From NCBI GenBank assembly GCA_947458675.1, contig CANHAW010000012.1, forward strand, positions 1 through 14,103: a stretch of DNA of 14,103 nt, given 5' to 3'. Positions 6,388 to 14,103 of the stretch are shown here, one piece after another (position 1 is the first letter of the stretch; each line of letters starts with the position of its first letter). This DNA comes from Beijerinckiaceae bacterium (GTDB lineage Bacteria; Pseudomonadota; Alphaproteobacteria; Rhizobiales; Beijerinckiaceae). The position numbers and the translations under genes were made by a program. The notes beneath the pieces were generated by a model, which was not told the origin of the DNA, did no database searches, and saw only the letters and a program-made list of their open reading frames with translations.

Positions 6388-7395
6388 CTACATCCCCCGA
6401 AAAGCCCGATATCTCTTCACCAGCTCGCGCGCGATGACGCCTGTGGCATCGACCGGCGCATAGGTCCAGCGTTGGCGCGACCAATCGGGGCTGCGCTGTT
6501 TTGGCAGAATGCGCAAAGCACCAGCTCTCACAAGCTTTTCGAGAAAGCCTGACATTTTCTCAGCACCGCCCGTTGGCTCGTAAATAAACACAGGCGCGCC
6601 CGTAGAGGCCGCCTCACCCACCATATTCACACTGTCAGCAGTGACGATCAGCGCCGATGCCTGCGCCAGAATTTGCGCATAAGGATTGTCGCCCTCACCA
6701 TCCCAGATAAAAGCCTTTGCGGCAGAGCCACTTTCTGCAACAGCAGACCGCAGGGCATTGATCGCCTCGGCCGGCGTGCGACGCGACGGCGTCACCATCA
6801 AACCTTGGCCGCTCGCCAAAATCTCGCGCGCAATCGCGCAGAGCGCCTCAATGTCAGATGCCTCGAAACGATGCGCTCCACTGGGCCCACCCAAAACCAT
6901 GCCGATGCGCGGCTCTGGCAGGTGAGACAATCGCGGATCGGGATTTTGCCGCGCCGCCGCCAGAACGGCAGGCCGCATGTGATGGGGCGAGGTGAGCGTG
7001 ACAAGCACATTCTCGCCACGCAGACGATCATGCTCCGGCACCCAGATCAGATCGGCCGCGCCTGCTCCCACACGCGGGTCTTGCAGAAAAACGGTAAATG
7101 TTGTGCCGCCGGAAAATCTCTTGATCGCGCGCAGATAAGGCACGGTCGCACGTCCCGAGGCAAAGACAATGTCTGGCCAAGGCCCGCGCAAAGGACTTTC
7201 GGGATTGCGTGGATTGTCGCGCGGATCGATCGGACCCCAAGGCGCGAAAAATTCGAAGAAAGCGCGCGGCGAGACAGGACGCATCTCGGGCTCAAGGCCA
7301 AGTTCACGGGCCACACCCATGCAATTGACCTCGTGCCCGATCTTGCCCGATTGCAAAATCCAGGCACGCGTATCCGTTGGAAGCTGCGCGCTCAC
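6388..7395 (-). CDS. ELM1-family (mitochondrial fission ELM1-like) protein
   Basis: A 335-residue protein recognised as the bacterial ELM1/DUF1022 family, which has a GT-B glycosyltransferase-like architecture. Recognisable parts are the N-terminal [11 protein letters not shown] (12-22), the central [15 protein letters not shown] (162-176), and [15 protein letters not shown] (248-262) with the following [10 protein letters not shown] (265-274), similar to sugar-nucleotide-binding regions. In plants ELM1 recruits a dynamin to mitochondria; the bacterial role is not established. No signal peptide or transmembrane helix is evident. The GTG start at 7395 overlaps the greA TGA (GTGA), and there is no good Shine-Dalgarno sequence, so translation is probably coupled to greA. 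The next methionine (residue 26) would remove the conserved GKxGHE motif, which supports the GTG. Confidence 0.85.
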   Translation of the reverse strand: MSAQLPTDTRAWILQSGKIGHEVNCMGVARELGLEPEMRPVSPRAFFEFFAPWGPIDPRDNPRNPESPLRGPWPDIVFASGRATVPYLRAIKRFSGGTTFTVFLQDPRVGAGAADLIWVPEHDRLRGENVLVTLTSPHHMRPAVLAAARQNPDPRLSHLPEPRIGMVLGGPSGAHRFEASDIEALCAIAREILASGQGLMVTPSRRTPAEAINALRSAVAESGSAAKAFIWDGEGDNPYAQILAQASALIVTADSVNMVGEAASTGAPVFIYEPTGGAEKMSGFLEKLVRAGALRILPKQRSPDWSRQRWTYAPVDATGVIARELVKRYRAFRGM

Positions 7396-7865
7396 TTAAA
7401 GGCGATGGCAGTGATTTCGTAGCTCTTGCCGCCACCCGGCGTATTCACCTCGACCGTATCGCCGACTTTCTTGCTGATCAGGGCGCGCGCAAGTGGGCTC
7501 GTGATCGAGACTTTGCCGAGCTTCACATCGGCTTCGTTCTCACCGACGATCTGATAGGCTTTCTTCTCTTCCGTATCCTCGTCGATCAGCGTCACGGTTG
7601 CGCCGAATTTGATCGTATTGCCGGAGAGCTTGCTGACATCGATCACTTCGGCGCGCGCCAGCTTGTCCTCGAGCTCGGCAATGCGGCCCTCGTTCAGCGA
7701 CTGCTGCTCTTTGGCGGCGTGATATTCAGCATTTTCGGAGAGGTCGCCATGCGAGCGCGCCTCTGAAATGGCTGCGATGATCCGCGGACGTTCCTCTTGC
7801 TGACGGCGCTTCAGCTCTGCTTCGAGAGCCGTGTAGCCGTTGGCGGTCATGGGAATCTTGTCCAT
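7392..7865 (-). CDS. greA: Transcript cleavage factor GreA
   Basis: A 157-residue protein of normal GreA length. The N-terminal coiled coil (about 10-75) inserts into the RNA polymerase secondary channel and carries the catalytic tip residues D41 and E44 in GDLSENAEY, at the same positions as in E. coli. The C-terminal FKBP-like domain begins near 85 and ends in [18 protein letters not shown]. GreA stimulates cleavage of backtracked RNA and rescues stalled polymerase. The frame extends to a TTG at 7904, but ATG at 7865 gives the usual [11 protein letters not shown] start with AAGAGA upstream. carB ends 187 bases upstream; carB-greA is a frequent order in Alphaproteobacteria. The 3' end overlaps the ELM1-family start. 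Confidence 0.97.
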   Translation of the reverse strand: MDKIPMTANGYTALEAELKRRQQEERPRIIAAISEARSHGDLSENAEYHAAKEQQSLNEGRIAELEDKLARAEVIDVSKLSGNTIKFGATVTLIDEDTEEKKAYQIVGENEADVKLGKVSITSPLARALISKKVGDTVEVNTPGGGKSYEITAIAFK

Positions 7866-7994
7866 ATCGCGTCTCTTTCCGAATAAACCTCCGGGACAGG
7901 CCAAACAGGGGCCTGCCGCCGATAAAAAAGAATCCCCGGTCGCGAGGCCGGCAAAAGCCCCTCGAGCCGCGGATTGAGCGGGAGTGAACGTCAG

Positions 7995-8054
7995 GGCCTC
8001 GCCCCTCCGATCACCGGAAGACGAGGCCGGAAGCGGGTCTCCCCGCCCCTCGTC
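7995..8054. other. Competing inverted repeats after the carB stop
   Basis: In the 187-base carB-greA gap (7866-8052), GACGAGG (8020-8026) can pair with CCTCGTC (8048-8054), enclosing a second stem GCGGG/CCCGC (8033-8037 and 8042-8046). The overlapping CGAGGCC (8022-8028) can instead pair with GGCCTCG (7995-8001). The first structure overlaps the last bases of the carB stop codon. No T-run follows immediately; on the minus strand a run of six Ts (7923-7928) comes 70 bases later behind a weak stem. It may serve as a carB 3'-end or processing structure. No gene is seen in the gap. Confidence 0.3.
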
Positions 8055-11000
8055 AGGTGAAATAATCCTGCAGTGCCCGAACTTCCAGATCGCCGCCCTT
8101 ATAGGCCTTGATCCCCTGAGAAGCCGCCACCGCCCCTGCTAGAGTGGTGTAGTAGGGCACCTTATGCAAGAGGGCCGAACGGCGCAGGGAGCGCGAATCC
8201 GCCAGCGCCTGGGCGCCTTCCGTTGTGTTGAAAACCAGCTGAATGCCGCCATTCTTGATGGAATCGACCACATGGGGCCGGCCTTCTGACACTTTGTTGA
8301 TCTTTTCAGCTGCCACGCCATGGCTTTCCAGATAGCGCTGCGTGCCCCCGGTCGCCACGACCTTGAAGCCGAGGCCGGCGAGCATTTTCATCGTCTCGAG
8401 GATGCGCGGCTTGTCGGCATCGCGGACCGAGACGAAGACAGCCCCCTCGGTCGGCACTTTGGTGCCGCTGCCCAGCTGGCTCTTGGCGAAAGCGACCTCA
8501 AAGGAGCGGTCCAGCCCGATGACTTCGCCGGTCGAGCGCATTTCAGGCCCCAGAACCGTATCGACGCCGGGGAAACGCGCGAAGGGGAAGACAGCTTCTT
8601 TCACGCCGACATGGGGAAGCTCGCCGTGCTTCAGACCGAAGCTCGCCAGTTTCTCGCCAGCCATGATGCGCGAGGCAATCTTGGCAATGGGTTCGCCAAT
8701 GACTTTGGCGACGAAAGGCACCGTGCGCGAGGCGCGCGGATTGACCTCAAGCACATAGATCTCGCCGTCTTTCAGCGCATATTGCACATTCATCAGCCCG
8801 CCCACTTCGAGAGCCAGCGCCATTTTGGCGGTCTGTTCCTCGAGCAGTTTCAGCGTTTCGGGCGAGAGCGAGCGCGGCGGCAGCGAACAGGCTGAATCGC
8901 CCGAATGAATGCCTGCCTCTTCAATATGCTCCATAATGCCGGCGATGAAGACATCCTTGCCGTCGCACAGGCAATCGACATCCACTTCCACGGCATCGGC
9001 CAGATAGCGATCGAAGAGCAGCGGATTCTTGCCGAGCACAGTATTGATCTGGCCCGTCTTGTCGTTGGGATAGCGCGCCTTGACATCAGCCGGCACGAGG
9101 CCCGGCAGCGTGCCCAGCAGATAATCATCAAAGGCGGCTTCATCGCGAATGATCGCCATGGCGCGACCGCCCAGCACATAGGAAGGACGCACAACAAGCG
9201 GCAGGCCGAGTTCGGCTGCAATCAGACGCGATTGTTCGACCGAATAAGCAATGCCGTTCTTGGGCTGTTTGAGGCCGAGCTTGTCGAGCAGACGCTTGAA
9301 GCGATCGCGGTCTTCGGCAAGGTCGATTGAATCGACCGAGGTGCCGAGGATCGGAATGCCCGCTTCCTCGAGACCATGGGCAAGTTTCAGCGGCGTCTGG
9401 CCACCGAACTGAACGATCACGCCCTTCAGCGTGCCGTTTTCCTTTTCCTTGCGCATGATTTCGAGCACGTCCTCAATCGTGAGCGGCTCGAAATAAAGGC
9501 GATCCGACGTGTCGTAATCGGTCGATACGGTCTCGGGATTGCAATTGACCATAATGGTCTCATAGCCGGCATCCGAGAGCGCAAAACAGGCGTGGCAGCA
9601 GCAATAATCGAATTCGATGCCCTGCCCGATGCGATTGGGACCACCGCCCAGAATGACAATCTTCTGGCGGTCCGACGGCTTGGCCTCGCAGACCGGCTCA
9701 CCGGCGAAAGGCGTCTCATAGGTCGAATACATATAGGCCGTGGGCGAGGCGAATTCCGCCGCGCAAGTATCGATGCGCTTGTAGACGGGATGAACGTTGA
9801 GCCCATAGCGCTTCTCGCGCACATCGCGCTCCGTCACGCCGGCCAGCGAGCCGAGGCGCACATCGGAAAAGCCCGCTGCCTTGAGCATGCGGAAATTGGC
9901 AGCATCATTCGGCAGGCCGAATTGCTTCACCTTGTTTTCAAGATCGACAAGGGTCTGCAGCTGGTCGATGAACCAATGATCGATCTTGCAGGCGTCGTAA
10001 ATTTCATCATGCGTCAGGCCATGACGAAGCGCCTGCGCGACAACGAGAAGGCGATCGGGCGTCGGCCGGCCGAGTGCTGCGCGCACAGCCGCGCGATCAT
10101 TGCCCTGCCCCAGACCTTCGATCTCGACTTCATCGACGCCCGACAGGCCTGTTTCCAGCGAGCGCAAAGCCTTTTGCAGGGATTCGCCAAAAGTGCGGCC
10201 GATAGCCATGGCCTCGCCGACCGATTTCATCGCCGTCGTCAGAAGCGGCTCGGCGCCGGGGAATTTCTCGAAAGCGAAGCGCGGAATTTTCGTGACGACA
10301 TAATCGATCGTCGGCTCGAAGGAGGCCGGCGTCGCGCCACCTGTAATGTCATTGGCAATCTCGTCGAGCGTATAGCCGACAGCCAGTTTCGCCGCGACTT
10401 TCGCAATCGGGAAACCTGTTGCCTTGGAGGCCAGCGCGGACGAGCGCGACACGCGCGGATTCATTTCAATGACGATCATGCGGCCGTTTTCGGGATTGAC
10501 CGCAAATTGCACATTCGAGCCGCCCGTCTCGACGCCGATCTCGCGCAAAACCGCCAGCGAGGCGTCGCGCATGATCTGATATTCCTTGTCGGTCAGTGTC
10601 AGCGCCGGCGCGCAGGTGATGGAATCGCCCGTATGCACGCCCATCGGATCGATATTCTCGATCGAGCAGACGATGATGCAATTGTCCGCCTTGTCGCGGA
10701 CAACTTCCATTTCATATTCCTTCCAGCCCAGCACGCTTTCCTCGACGAGGACTTCATTGGTGGGCGAAGCATCGATGCCGCGCTCGATGATCTCGATATA
10801 TTCGGCCTTGTTATAGGCAATGCCGCCGCCCGTGCCGCCCATGGTGAAGCTTGGGCGAATGATGGCGGGCAGGCCAATGTCGTCGAGAATGTCGAGCGCC
10901 TGCGCCAAAGTCTTGATCTGGTGCGAACGGGGCGTATCGAGGCCGATCTTGGTCATGGCATCGCGGAACAATTCACGATCCTCGGCCTTGTCGATGGCCT

Positions 11001-11376
11001 CAGCCGTGGCACCGATCATCTCGATGTCATATTTTTCCAGAATGCCCATCTTTTTCAGCGAGAGCGCGCAATTAAGCGCGGTCTGGCCGCCCATGGTCGG
11101 CAGCAATGCAAATCCGCCGGGAGCGGCATAGCGCTCCTTCTCGATGATCTTGGCAACAATCTCCGGCGTGATCGGCTCGACATAGGTGCGGTCCGCCATG
11201 TCGGGATCCGTCATGATCGTCGCCGGGTTCGAATTGACCAGGACGATCCGGTATCCCTCTTCGCGCAAAGCCTTGCAGGCCTGCGTGCCGGAATAATCGA
11301 ATTCACAGGCCTGGCCGATGACAATCGGGCCCGCGCCGATGATGAGAATGGTCTGGATGTCTGTCCGTTTCGGCAT
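8053..11376 (-). CDS. carB: Carbamoyl-phosphate synthase large subunit
   Basis: A complete 1107-residue CarB, slightly longer than E. coli (1073). It makes carbamoyl phosphate from bicarbonate, ammonia supplied by CarA, and two ATP, feeding pyrimidine and arginine synthesis. The two halves are clear: first ATP-grasp unit from [17 protein letters not shown] (14-30) with [12 protein letters not shown] (174-185) and [10 protein letters not shown] (304-313); second from [15 protein letters not shown] (577-591) with RPSYVLGGR (730-738) and EVNPRASRT (877-885). The allosteric MGS-like domain starts near 975; T1009 and T1012 in ATGGTQ match residues that bind UMP in E. coli. A short insertion around 755-785 accounts for part of the extra length. 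carA is not adjacent. The ATG at 11376 gives the standard [14 protein letters not shown] start; the ribosome site is weak. A terminator lies 47 bases upstream. Confidence 0.98.
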   Translation of the reverse strand: MPKRTDIQTILIIGAGPIVIGQACEFDYSGTQACKALREEGYRIVLVNSNPATIMTDPDMADRTYVEPITPEIVAKIIEKERYAAPGGFALLPTMGGQTALNCALSLKKMGILEKYDIEMIGATAEAIDKAEDRELFRDAMTKIGLDTPRSHQIKTLAQALDILDDIGLPAIIRPSFTMGGTGGGIAYNKAEYIEIIERGIDASPTNEVLVEESVLGWKEYEMEVVRDKADNCIIVCSIENIDPMGVHTGDSITCAPALTLTDKEYQIMRDASLAVLREIGVETGGSNVQFAVNPENGRMIVIEMNPRVSRSSALASKATGFPIAKVAAKLAVGYTLDEIANDITGGATPASFEPTIDYVVTKIPRFAFEKFPGAEPLLTTAMKSVGEAMAIGRTFGESLQKALRSLETGLSGVDEVEIEGLGQGNDRAAVRAALGRPTPDRLLVVAQALRHGLTHDEIYDACKIDHWFIDQLQTLVDLENKVKQFGLPNDAANFRMLKAAGFSDVRLGSLAGVTERDVREKRYGLNVHPVYKRIDTCAAEFASPTAYMYSTYETPFAGEPVCEAKPSDRQKIVILGGGPNRIGQGIEFDYCCCHACFALSDAGYETIMVNCNPETVSTDYDTSDRLYFEPLTIEDVLEIMRKEKENGTLKGVIVQFGGQTPLKLAHGLEEAGIPILGTSVDSIDLAEDRDRFKRLLDKLGLKQPKNGIAYSVEQSRLIAAELGLPLVVRPSYVLGGRAMAIIRDEAAFDDYLLGTLPGLVPADVKARYPNDKTGQINTVLGKNPLLFDRYLADAVEVDVDCLCDGKDVFIAGIMEHIEEAGIHSGDSACSLPPRSLSPETLKLLEEQTAKMALALEVGGLMNVQYALKDGEIYVLEVNPRASRTVPFVAKVIGEPIAKIASRIMAGEKLASFGLKHGELPHVGVKEAVFPFARFPGVDTVLGPEMRSTGEVIGLDRSFEVAFAKSQLGSGTKVPTEGAVFVSVRDADKPRILETMKMLAGLGFKVVATGGTQRYLESHGVAAEKINKVSEGRPHVVDSIKNGGIQLVFNTTEGAQALADSRSLRRSALLHKVPYYTTLAGAVAASQGIKAYKGGDLEVRALQDYFT

Positions 11377-11423
11377 GATCGTCCGGTCTCTTGGCGGGCC
11401 GACCCGAGGGTCGCCGCGCGCAC

Positions 11424-11447
11424 AAAAAAAGGCCGCGCTGTCGGCCT
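11424..11447 (-). terminator. Intrinsic terminator in the carB leader
   Basis: Read on the minus strand, GGCCG (11442-11446) and CGGCC (11431-11435) form a five-base-pair stem, extended by an A-T pair, with a six-base loop and a run of seven Ts (11424-11430). It lies 140 bases beyond the stop of the TadG-like gene and 47 bases before the carB start. It may end the upstream pilus transcript, or act as an attenuator of carB; a carB promoter would barely fit in the 47 bases after it. Confidence 0.75.
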
Positions 11448-11472
11448 GGAAATGGCCGGAGCGCGTCCTCCG
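11442..11472 (-). promoter_or_regulatory. Possible antiterminator and pre-hairpin of carB leader
   Basis: The left arm of the terminator, GGCCG (11442-11446), can pair with CGGCC at 11454-11458 (loop ATTTCCA). That arm in turn overlaps by two bases a preceding stem, CGGAG (11468-11472) with CTCCG (11457-11461). The order of three mutually exclusive stems is the layout of an attenuator. All stems are only five base pairs, so this may be chance in GC-rich DNA. Confidence 0.3.
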
Positions 11473-11522
11473 AAAACCCGTCAGGGCGTTCAGGCGGGAG
11501 CCCCTGCCCGAAAGATGTCGCT

Positions 11523-11530
11523 GATTTAGC
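11523..11530 (-). promoter_or_regulatory. Possible -10 element for carB
   Basis: GCTAAATC on the minus strand matches the Caulobacter-type housekeeping -10 pattern GCTANAWC exactly. No good -35 box is seen at the expected distance. A start just downstream would give a carB leader of about 140 bases that includes the terminator at 11424-11447. Confidence 0.25.
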
Positions 11531-11588
11531 CCAAAAGCTCAAAGCTGGGAACCCCCCGCCGGCTCGATCCCCAAGCGAAATCGTCGCC

Positions 11589-13523
11589 TTATTGCGCCTG
11601 GACGCGATAAAGCGTGCGCGCACCCCCCGCCGGCATGGCAATCCAGGAACTGAACGCGGGAGTCGGCTCGCTGCCATCCTTCACGACGCGCCAGAGCGGC
11701 TGATCGCGCGAATCGCGCGCATGGATCTGCACCCGCCCGATTCGCCCTCCCTGACCATCGGCCGCCCCGCCGCCCGAAAAGCTGATCCAGTAATAGCCGG
11801 GCCGGACAATGTTGAAGAAAACCTCGCGCTGCGCCTGCACGCCCGTGGGCATGTCGGCGCAGAAATCGACAGCATTGGTCCCCAAGGGCAGAGAGGGCGG
11901 CGGATTGGACAGATTGCCCGCCCTCACCCCACGCGCATCCACCCAGACCGGCGAGGATTGAGCGCTGGCGCCATTGGCTTCGGGATGGAGGACCGATTTG
12001 TCCGAATCGATAAAGGCGACGACGAGATTGGAATAGGGGTCGGGACTGCCGCCACGCAGCAGCGGCGGATCGCGGGGCAGACCGAAATAGGAGCAATAGG
12101 CGCCATTCGTCTGAGAGGCGCCGACCGAATAGGCATAGCGCAGGGAATAATGACCGGGCGCAAAGAGGAAGGGGCGCGTCATCAGGCGATTGCCGAACCG
12201 CCCGTCGGACGTTGGCGCATCGAGGCCGACAAACCCCTCCGTGCTGGAATAGACCACCGAATTCTGGGGCGCCACGGTCCAGCCCGAAGGAAGCGACGAC
12301 CATGCACCATTGCGCCCCGGCGAAAAAGCGATGGGATTTTCTCCGCTCGTGGAGAAAACATCCTCGAACAAAAGCTGGTCGCGCGACCATGGCGAATTAT
12401 CCGCGGCAGGGCGCGACGATCCATCGTCATAGGCGCATGGATCGCGACAGACGATCATGTTGGAGATGGCGCCGGCACGCCCGTCGGTGCGACCCTCGGC
12501 GCGAAACGTCAGCCAGTAATCGCCACGCGCGGCAATATCGACTTTGACGATGCGCTCGATCCAGCGTGCCCCGGAATTATAGCAGGCATCGATGCGCGCG
12601 ACATTCGTCAAACTCGCCTCTGTCGGCGGCACATTGCCGACATCCACGGTGAGATAGGTTGAGACGAGACTTGTGTCGGATGATGCATCGGCGTCGCGCG
12701 CCTTCATCCAGTCGACATCTTCAAGCCTTGTCGCGCAAAGCCAGGCCGGCTCGATCATGCGGCTTGCGCCGCCGTCGCGGTACCAATAGCGTATATGATA
12801 CACACCCGGTTCAGCCGAAAATCTGCGCGACACAAAGGAATTGATCGCGCCCGAATCCAATTCCAATGCCACGCGCACATCGTCAGGCGGCGCCGATGCG
12901 CCAAATGTGCGTGTCGGCACAAGACGGAGCATGCTCCCCGAAGGCGCACGGGCAAGACCATTGGTGGCCCAGCCTGCCATGCCCGAAAGCATTTTCGCGC
13001 CAGAAGCCAGAACATCTTTTTCGTAATCTTCGAAACGTTCTTCAAAAATGGCATCGCGGGCAATCCAGCTCGCCGATGCGCTGCCACGCAGATTGAGTTC
13101 GGACATGCCGGCAAGCCGCAGAAAAACCGTTCCGATGGCGGCCTCATATTCGATATTGACCAGATATGTGTTTGAGGCCGGCGTGCGCGTCATGGAAAAC
13201 TGGGTTCGCACATTGCGTACGCTTGGCTTTTGCGCATTGAACACGAGATCGGCGCGGCTGCGGCCGCGCGTCTCCAATTCGAGATCGCTGACTTCTGCAC
13301 GTGCAGCGCGCAAAGCCCGCGCCTGGGCAATGGCGGCTGCAGCTGCCGATTGCACGGCGGCATCGAGCCTTTGGCGCGCATAGAGGCTCATGCCGAAATC
13401 GACTGCCGCGCCAGTCAGCGTCAGCAAAGGTATGAGACCGAGCGCGGCAAGCACGGCAATATTGCCGGCGCTGTCGCGACGCCAGCGCGCAAGAACAGCC
13501 ATGAAGCGGCGCATCACGGACAT
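11589..13523 (-). CDS. TadG-like pilus-assembly protein with duplicated ectodomain
   Basis: A 644-residue protein. The N-terminus matches the TadE/TadG pilus-assembly type: basic RRFMAVLARWRRDSAGNIAVLAALGL, then a hydrophobic segment at about 22-46 and a helical stretch rich in Ala (VDFGMSLYARQRLDAAVQSA, 41-60). This should anchor it in the inner membrane with the rest in the periplasm. Residues 158-363 and 384-606 are two diverged copies of one beta-rich unit, each with FE..F, GW, PGxYxxRY and YYW-type motifs. I see no von Willebrand MIDAS motif, which many TadG proteins have. The ATG at 13523 is favoured by GAGG seven bases upstream; ATG at 13514 is an alternative. It overlaps the preceding TadE/F-like gene by ten bases. 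The exact role in a Tad/Flp pilus is inferred. Confidence 0.7.
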   Translation of the reverse strand: MSVMRRFMAVLARWRRDSAGNIAVLAALGLIPLLTLTGAAVDFGMSLYARQRLDAAVQSAAAAAIAQARALRAARAEVSDLELETRGRSRADLVFNAQKPSVRNVRTQFSMTRTPASNTYLVNIEYEAAIGTVFLRLAGMSELNLRGSASASWIARDAIFEERFEDYEKDVLASGAKMLSGMAGWATNGLARAPSGSMLRLVPTRTFGASAPPDDVRVALELDSGAINSFVSRRFSAEPGVYHIRYWYRDGGASRMIEPAWLCATRLEDVDWMKARDADASSDTSLVSTYLTVDVGNVPPTEASLTNVARIDACYNSGARWIERIVKVDIAARGDYWLTFRAEGRTDGRAGAISNMIVCRDPCAYDDGSSRPAADNSPWSRDQLLFEDVFSTSGENPIAFSPGRNGAWSSLPSGWTVAPQNSVVYSSTEGFVGLDAPTSDGRFGNRLMTRPFLFAPGHYSLRYAYSVGASQTNGAYCSYFGLPRDPPLLRGGSPDPYSNLVVAFIDSDKSVLHPEANGASAQSSPVWVDARGVRAGNLSNPPPSLPLGTNAVDFCADMPTGVQAQREVFFNIVRPGYYWISFSGGGAADGQGGRIGRVQIHARDSRDQPLWRVVKDGSEPTPAFSSWIAMPAGGARTLYRVQAQ

Positions 13524-14103
13524 GGCGAGACCTCGCCAATATCTGCGGACGGATCGAATTCAAGATCGCCGTAAAGCGGTGGCAGAAAGGCCTGTCGCAA
13601 AATGCGGCGCGAAGCAAAAAGCGAAGCCATAAGTGCCGGCCGATAGGCATAGACCAGATCGACTGCCACCAAAGTGCCGCTGCCAAAAACGCCCTCCGGC
13701 AAAGTGCCGGCACTTGGCGTCAATGCCGGCTGAAGGATCGCGCAGGAGCGCAGGAGACCGCGCCCCTCAAGCAGCTCACGTGAGCCGGCCGTACCGCCTG
13801 ACCAGGTCCACAGAACGCGCGCGCGCGTGTAATTGCATGTGTCGCCCGAAATGCAGCCGTCGCTGTCTGGCTCGAAACGCAGATAGGTCGCCTGAATGCC
13901 AATGAATTCGCGCCAAAGCGCACCATGGGTTTTTTCCAGTTCAGGAAAAGTCGCAGCGACAATTTCAGCATCCTGCAACAAAGCGGAGCCGCCGATCGGT
14001 CTGGCACGATGCGACAGAACGATCGCGAAACCTTCCGCCGCAGATGCAATCTGATGGTCTTGCCGGACATAGCGCTGGATCTCGAAACCCACCACGAGCA
14101 TCG
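13514..14103 (-). CDS. TadE/TadF-like pilus-assembly protein, partial (5' end outside window)
   Basis: The last 195 or so residues of a minus-strand gene that runs off the right edge. The visible start LVVGFEIQRYVRQDHQIASAAE looks like the end of the N-terminal membrane helix and the following helix of TadE-type pseudopilins, so the methionine two bases from the edge is probably internal and the true start lies outside. The C-terminal part has the pattern of TadE/TadF ectodomains: RARVLWTWSG, then a cysteine in LLRSCAILQP, LPEGVFGSGTLVAVDLVYAYRP and a basic region before the end. Two further cysteines (DGCISGDTC) could form a disulfide. It would sit in the inner membrane, facing the periplasm, as an assembly component of a Flp/Tad pilus. 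Its TGA lies inside the start of the TadG-like gene, so the two are translationally coupled. Confidence 0.65.
   Translation of the reverse strand, partial: MLVVGFEIQRYVRQDHQIASAAEGFAIVLSHRARPIGGSALLQDAEIVAATFPELEKTHGALWREFIGIQATYLRFEPDSDGCISGDTCNYTRARVLWTWSGGTAGSRELLEGRGLLRSCAILQPALTPSAGTLPEGVFGSGTLVAVDLVYAYRPALMASLFASRRILRQAFLPPLYGDLEFDPSADIGEVSPCP

Noticed and set aside
9376..11529. 717-codon open frame on the plus strand
   Set aside because: It is antisense to carB, whose full protein is unmistakable; long reverse frames are common in GC-rich coding DNA and this one has no recognisable domain.
12830..12870. DSGAINS in the TadG-like protein as a von Willebrand metal site
   Set aside because: It lacks the DxSxS pattern and the surrounding sequence fits the first repeated beta-unit instead.

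Overview
The window looks like an ordinary chromosomal stretch from an alphaproteobacterium, most likely Hyphomicrobiales (Rhizobiales). It is GC-rich. The conserved genes (YchF, MsrP, TrxB, GreA, CarB) read as alphaproteobacterial proteins, the -10/-35-like sites are of the TTGC.. / GCTAAATC / TAGTGT type, and one intergenic gap holds a palindrome of the kind dispersed in rhizobial genomes. The family or genus cannot be fixed from the sequence. There are ten protein genes, no tRNA or rRNA, no insertion sequence and no CRISPR array.

Left part (1-3326, plus strand): ychF, then a fused double-hotdog MaoC-type protein 30 bases downstream, then msrP, a Tat-exported molybdopterin methionine-sulfoxide reductase without its membrane partner msrQ beside it. 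Middle (3327-5397, minus strand): trxB followed after 17 bases by a LysR regulator that begins with GTG, ending in a strong intrinsic terminator next to the msrP stop. A divergent promoter region (5398-5669) separates trxB from a plus-strand 2-oxoglutarate/Fe(II) oxygenase gene (5670-6344), which converges on the next minus-strand block across a palindromic repeat.

Right part (6388-14103, all minus strand), in order of transcription: a partial TadE/TadF-like pilus-assembly gene running off the right edge, a 644-residue TadG-like protein overlapping it by 10 bases, a leader with an intrinsic terminator, carB, greA, and an ELM1-family gene that starts inside the greA stop codon (GTGA overlap).

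Functionally the left half leans towards redox physiology: YchF keeps the redox-sensitive cysteine of its family, MsrP repairs oxidised methionines in the periplasm, and TrxB supplies reduced thioredoxin. The right half is housekeeping (carbamoyl phosphate for pyrimidines and arginine, transcript-cleavage factor GreA) next to a cell-surface Tad-type module. I see no clearly new multi-gene system. The points most worth a second look are an attenuator-like leader in front of carB, an internal duplication that replaces the usual von Willebrand domain in the TadG-like protein, the MaoC fusion with both active sites kept, and a possible small RNA at the end of lysR.
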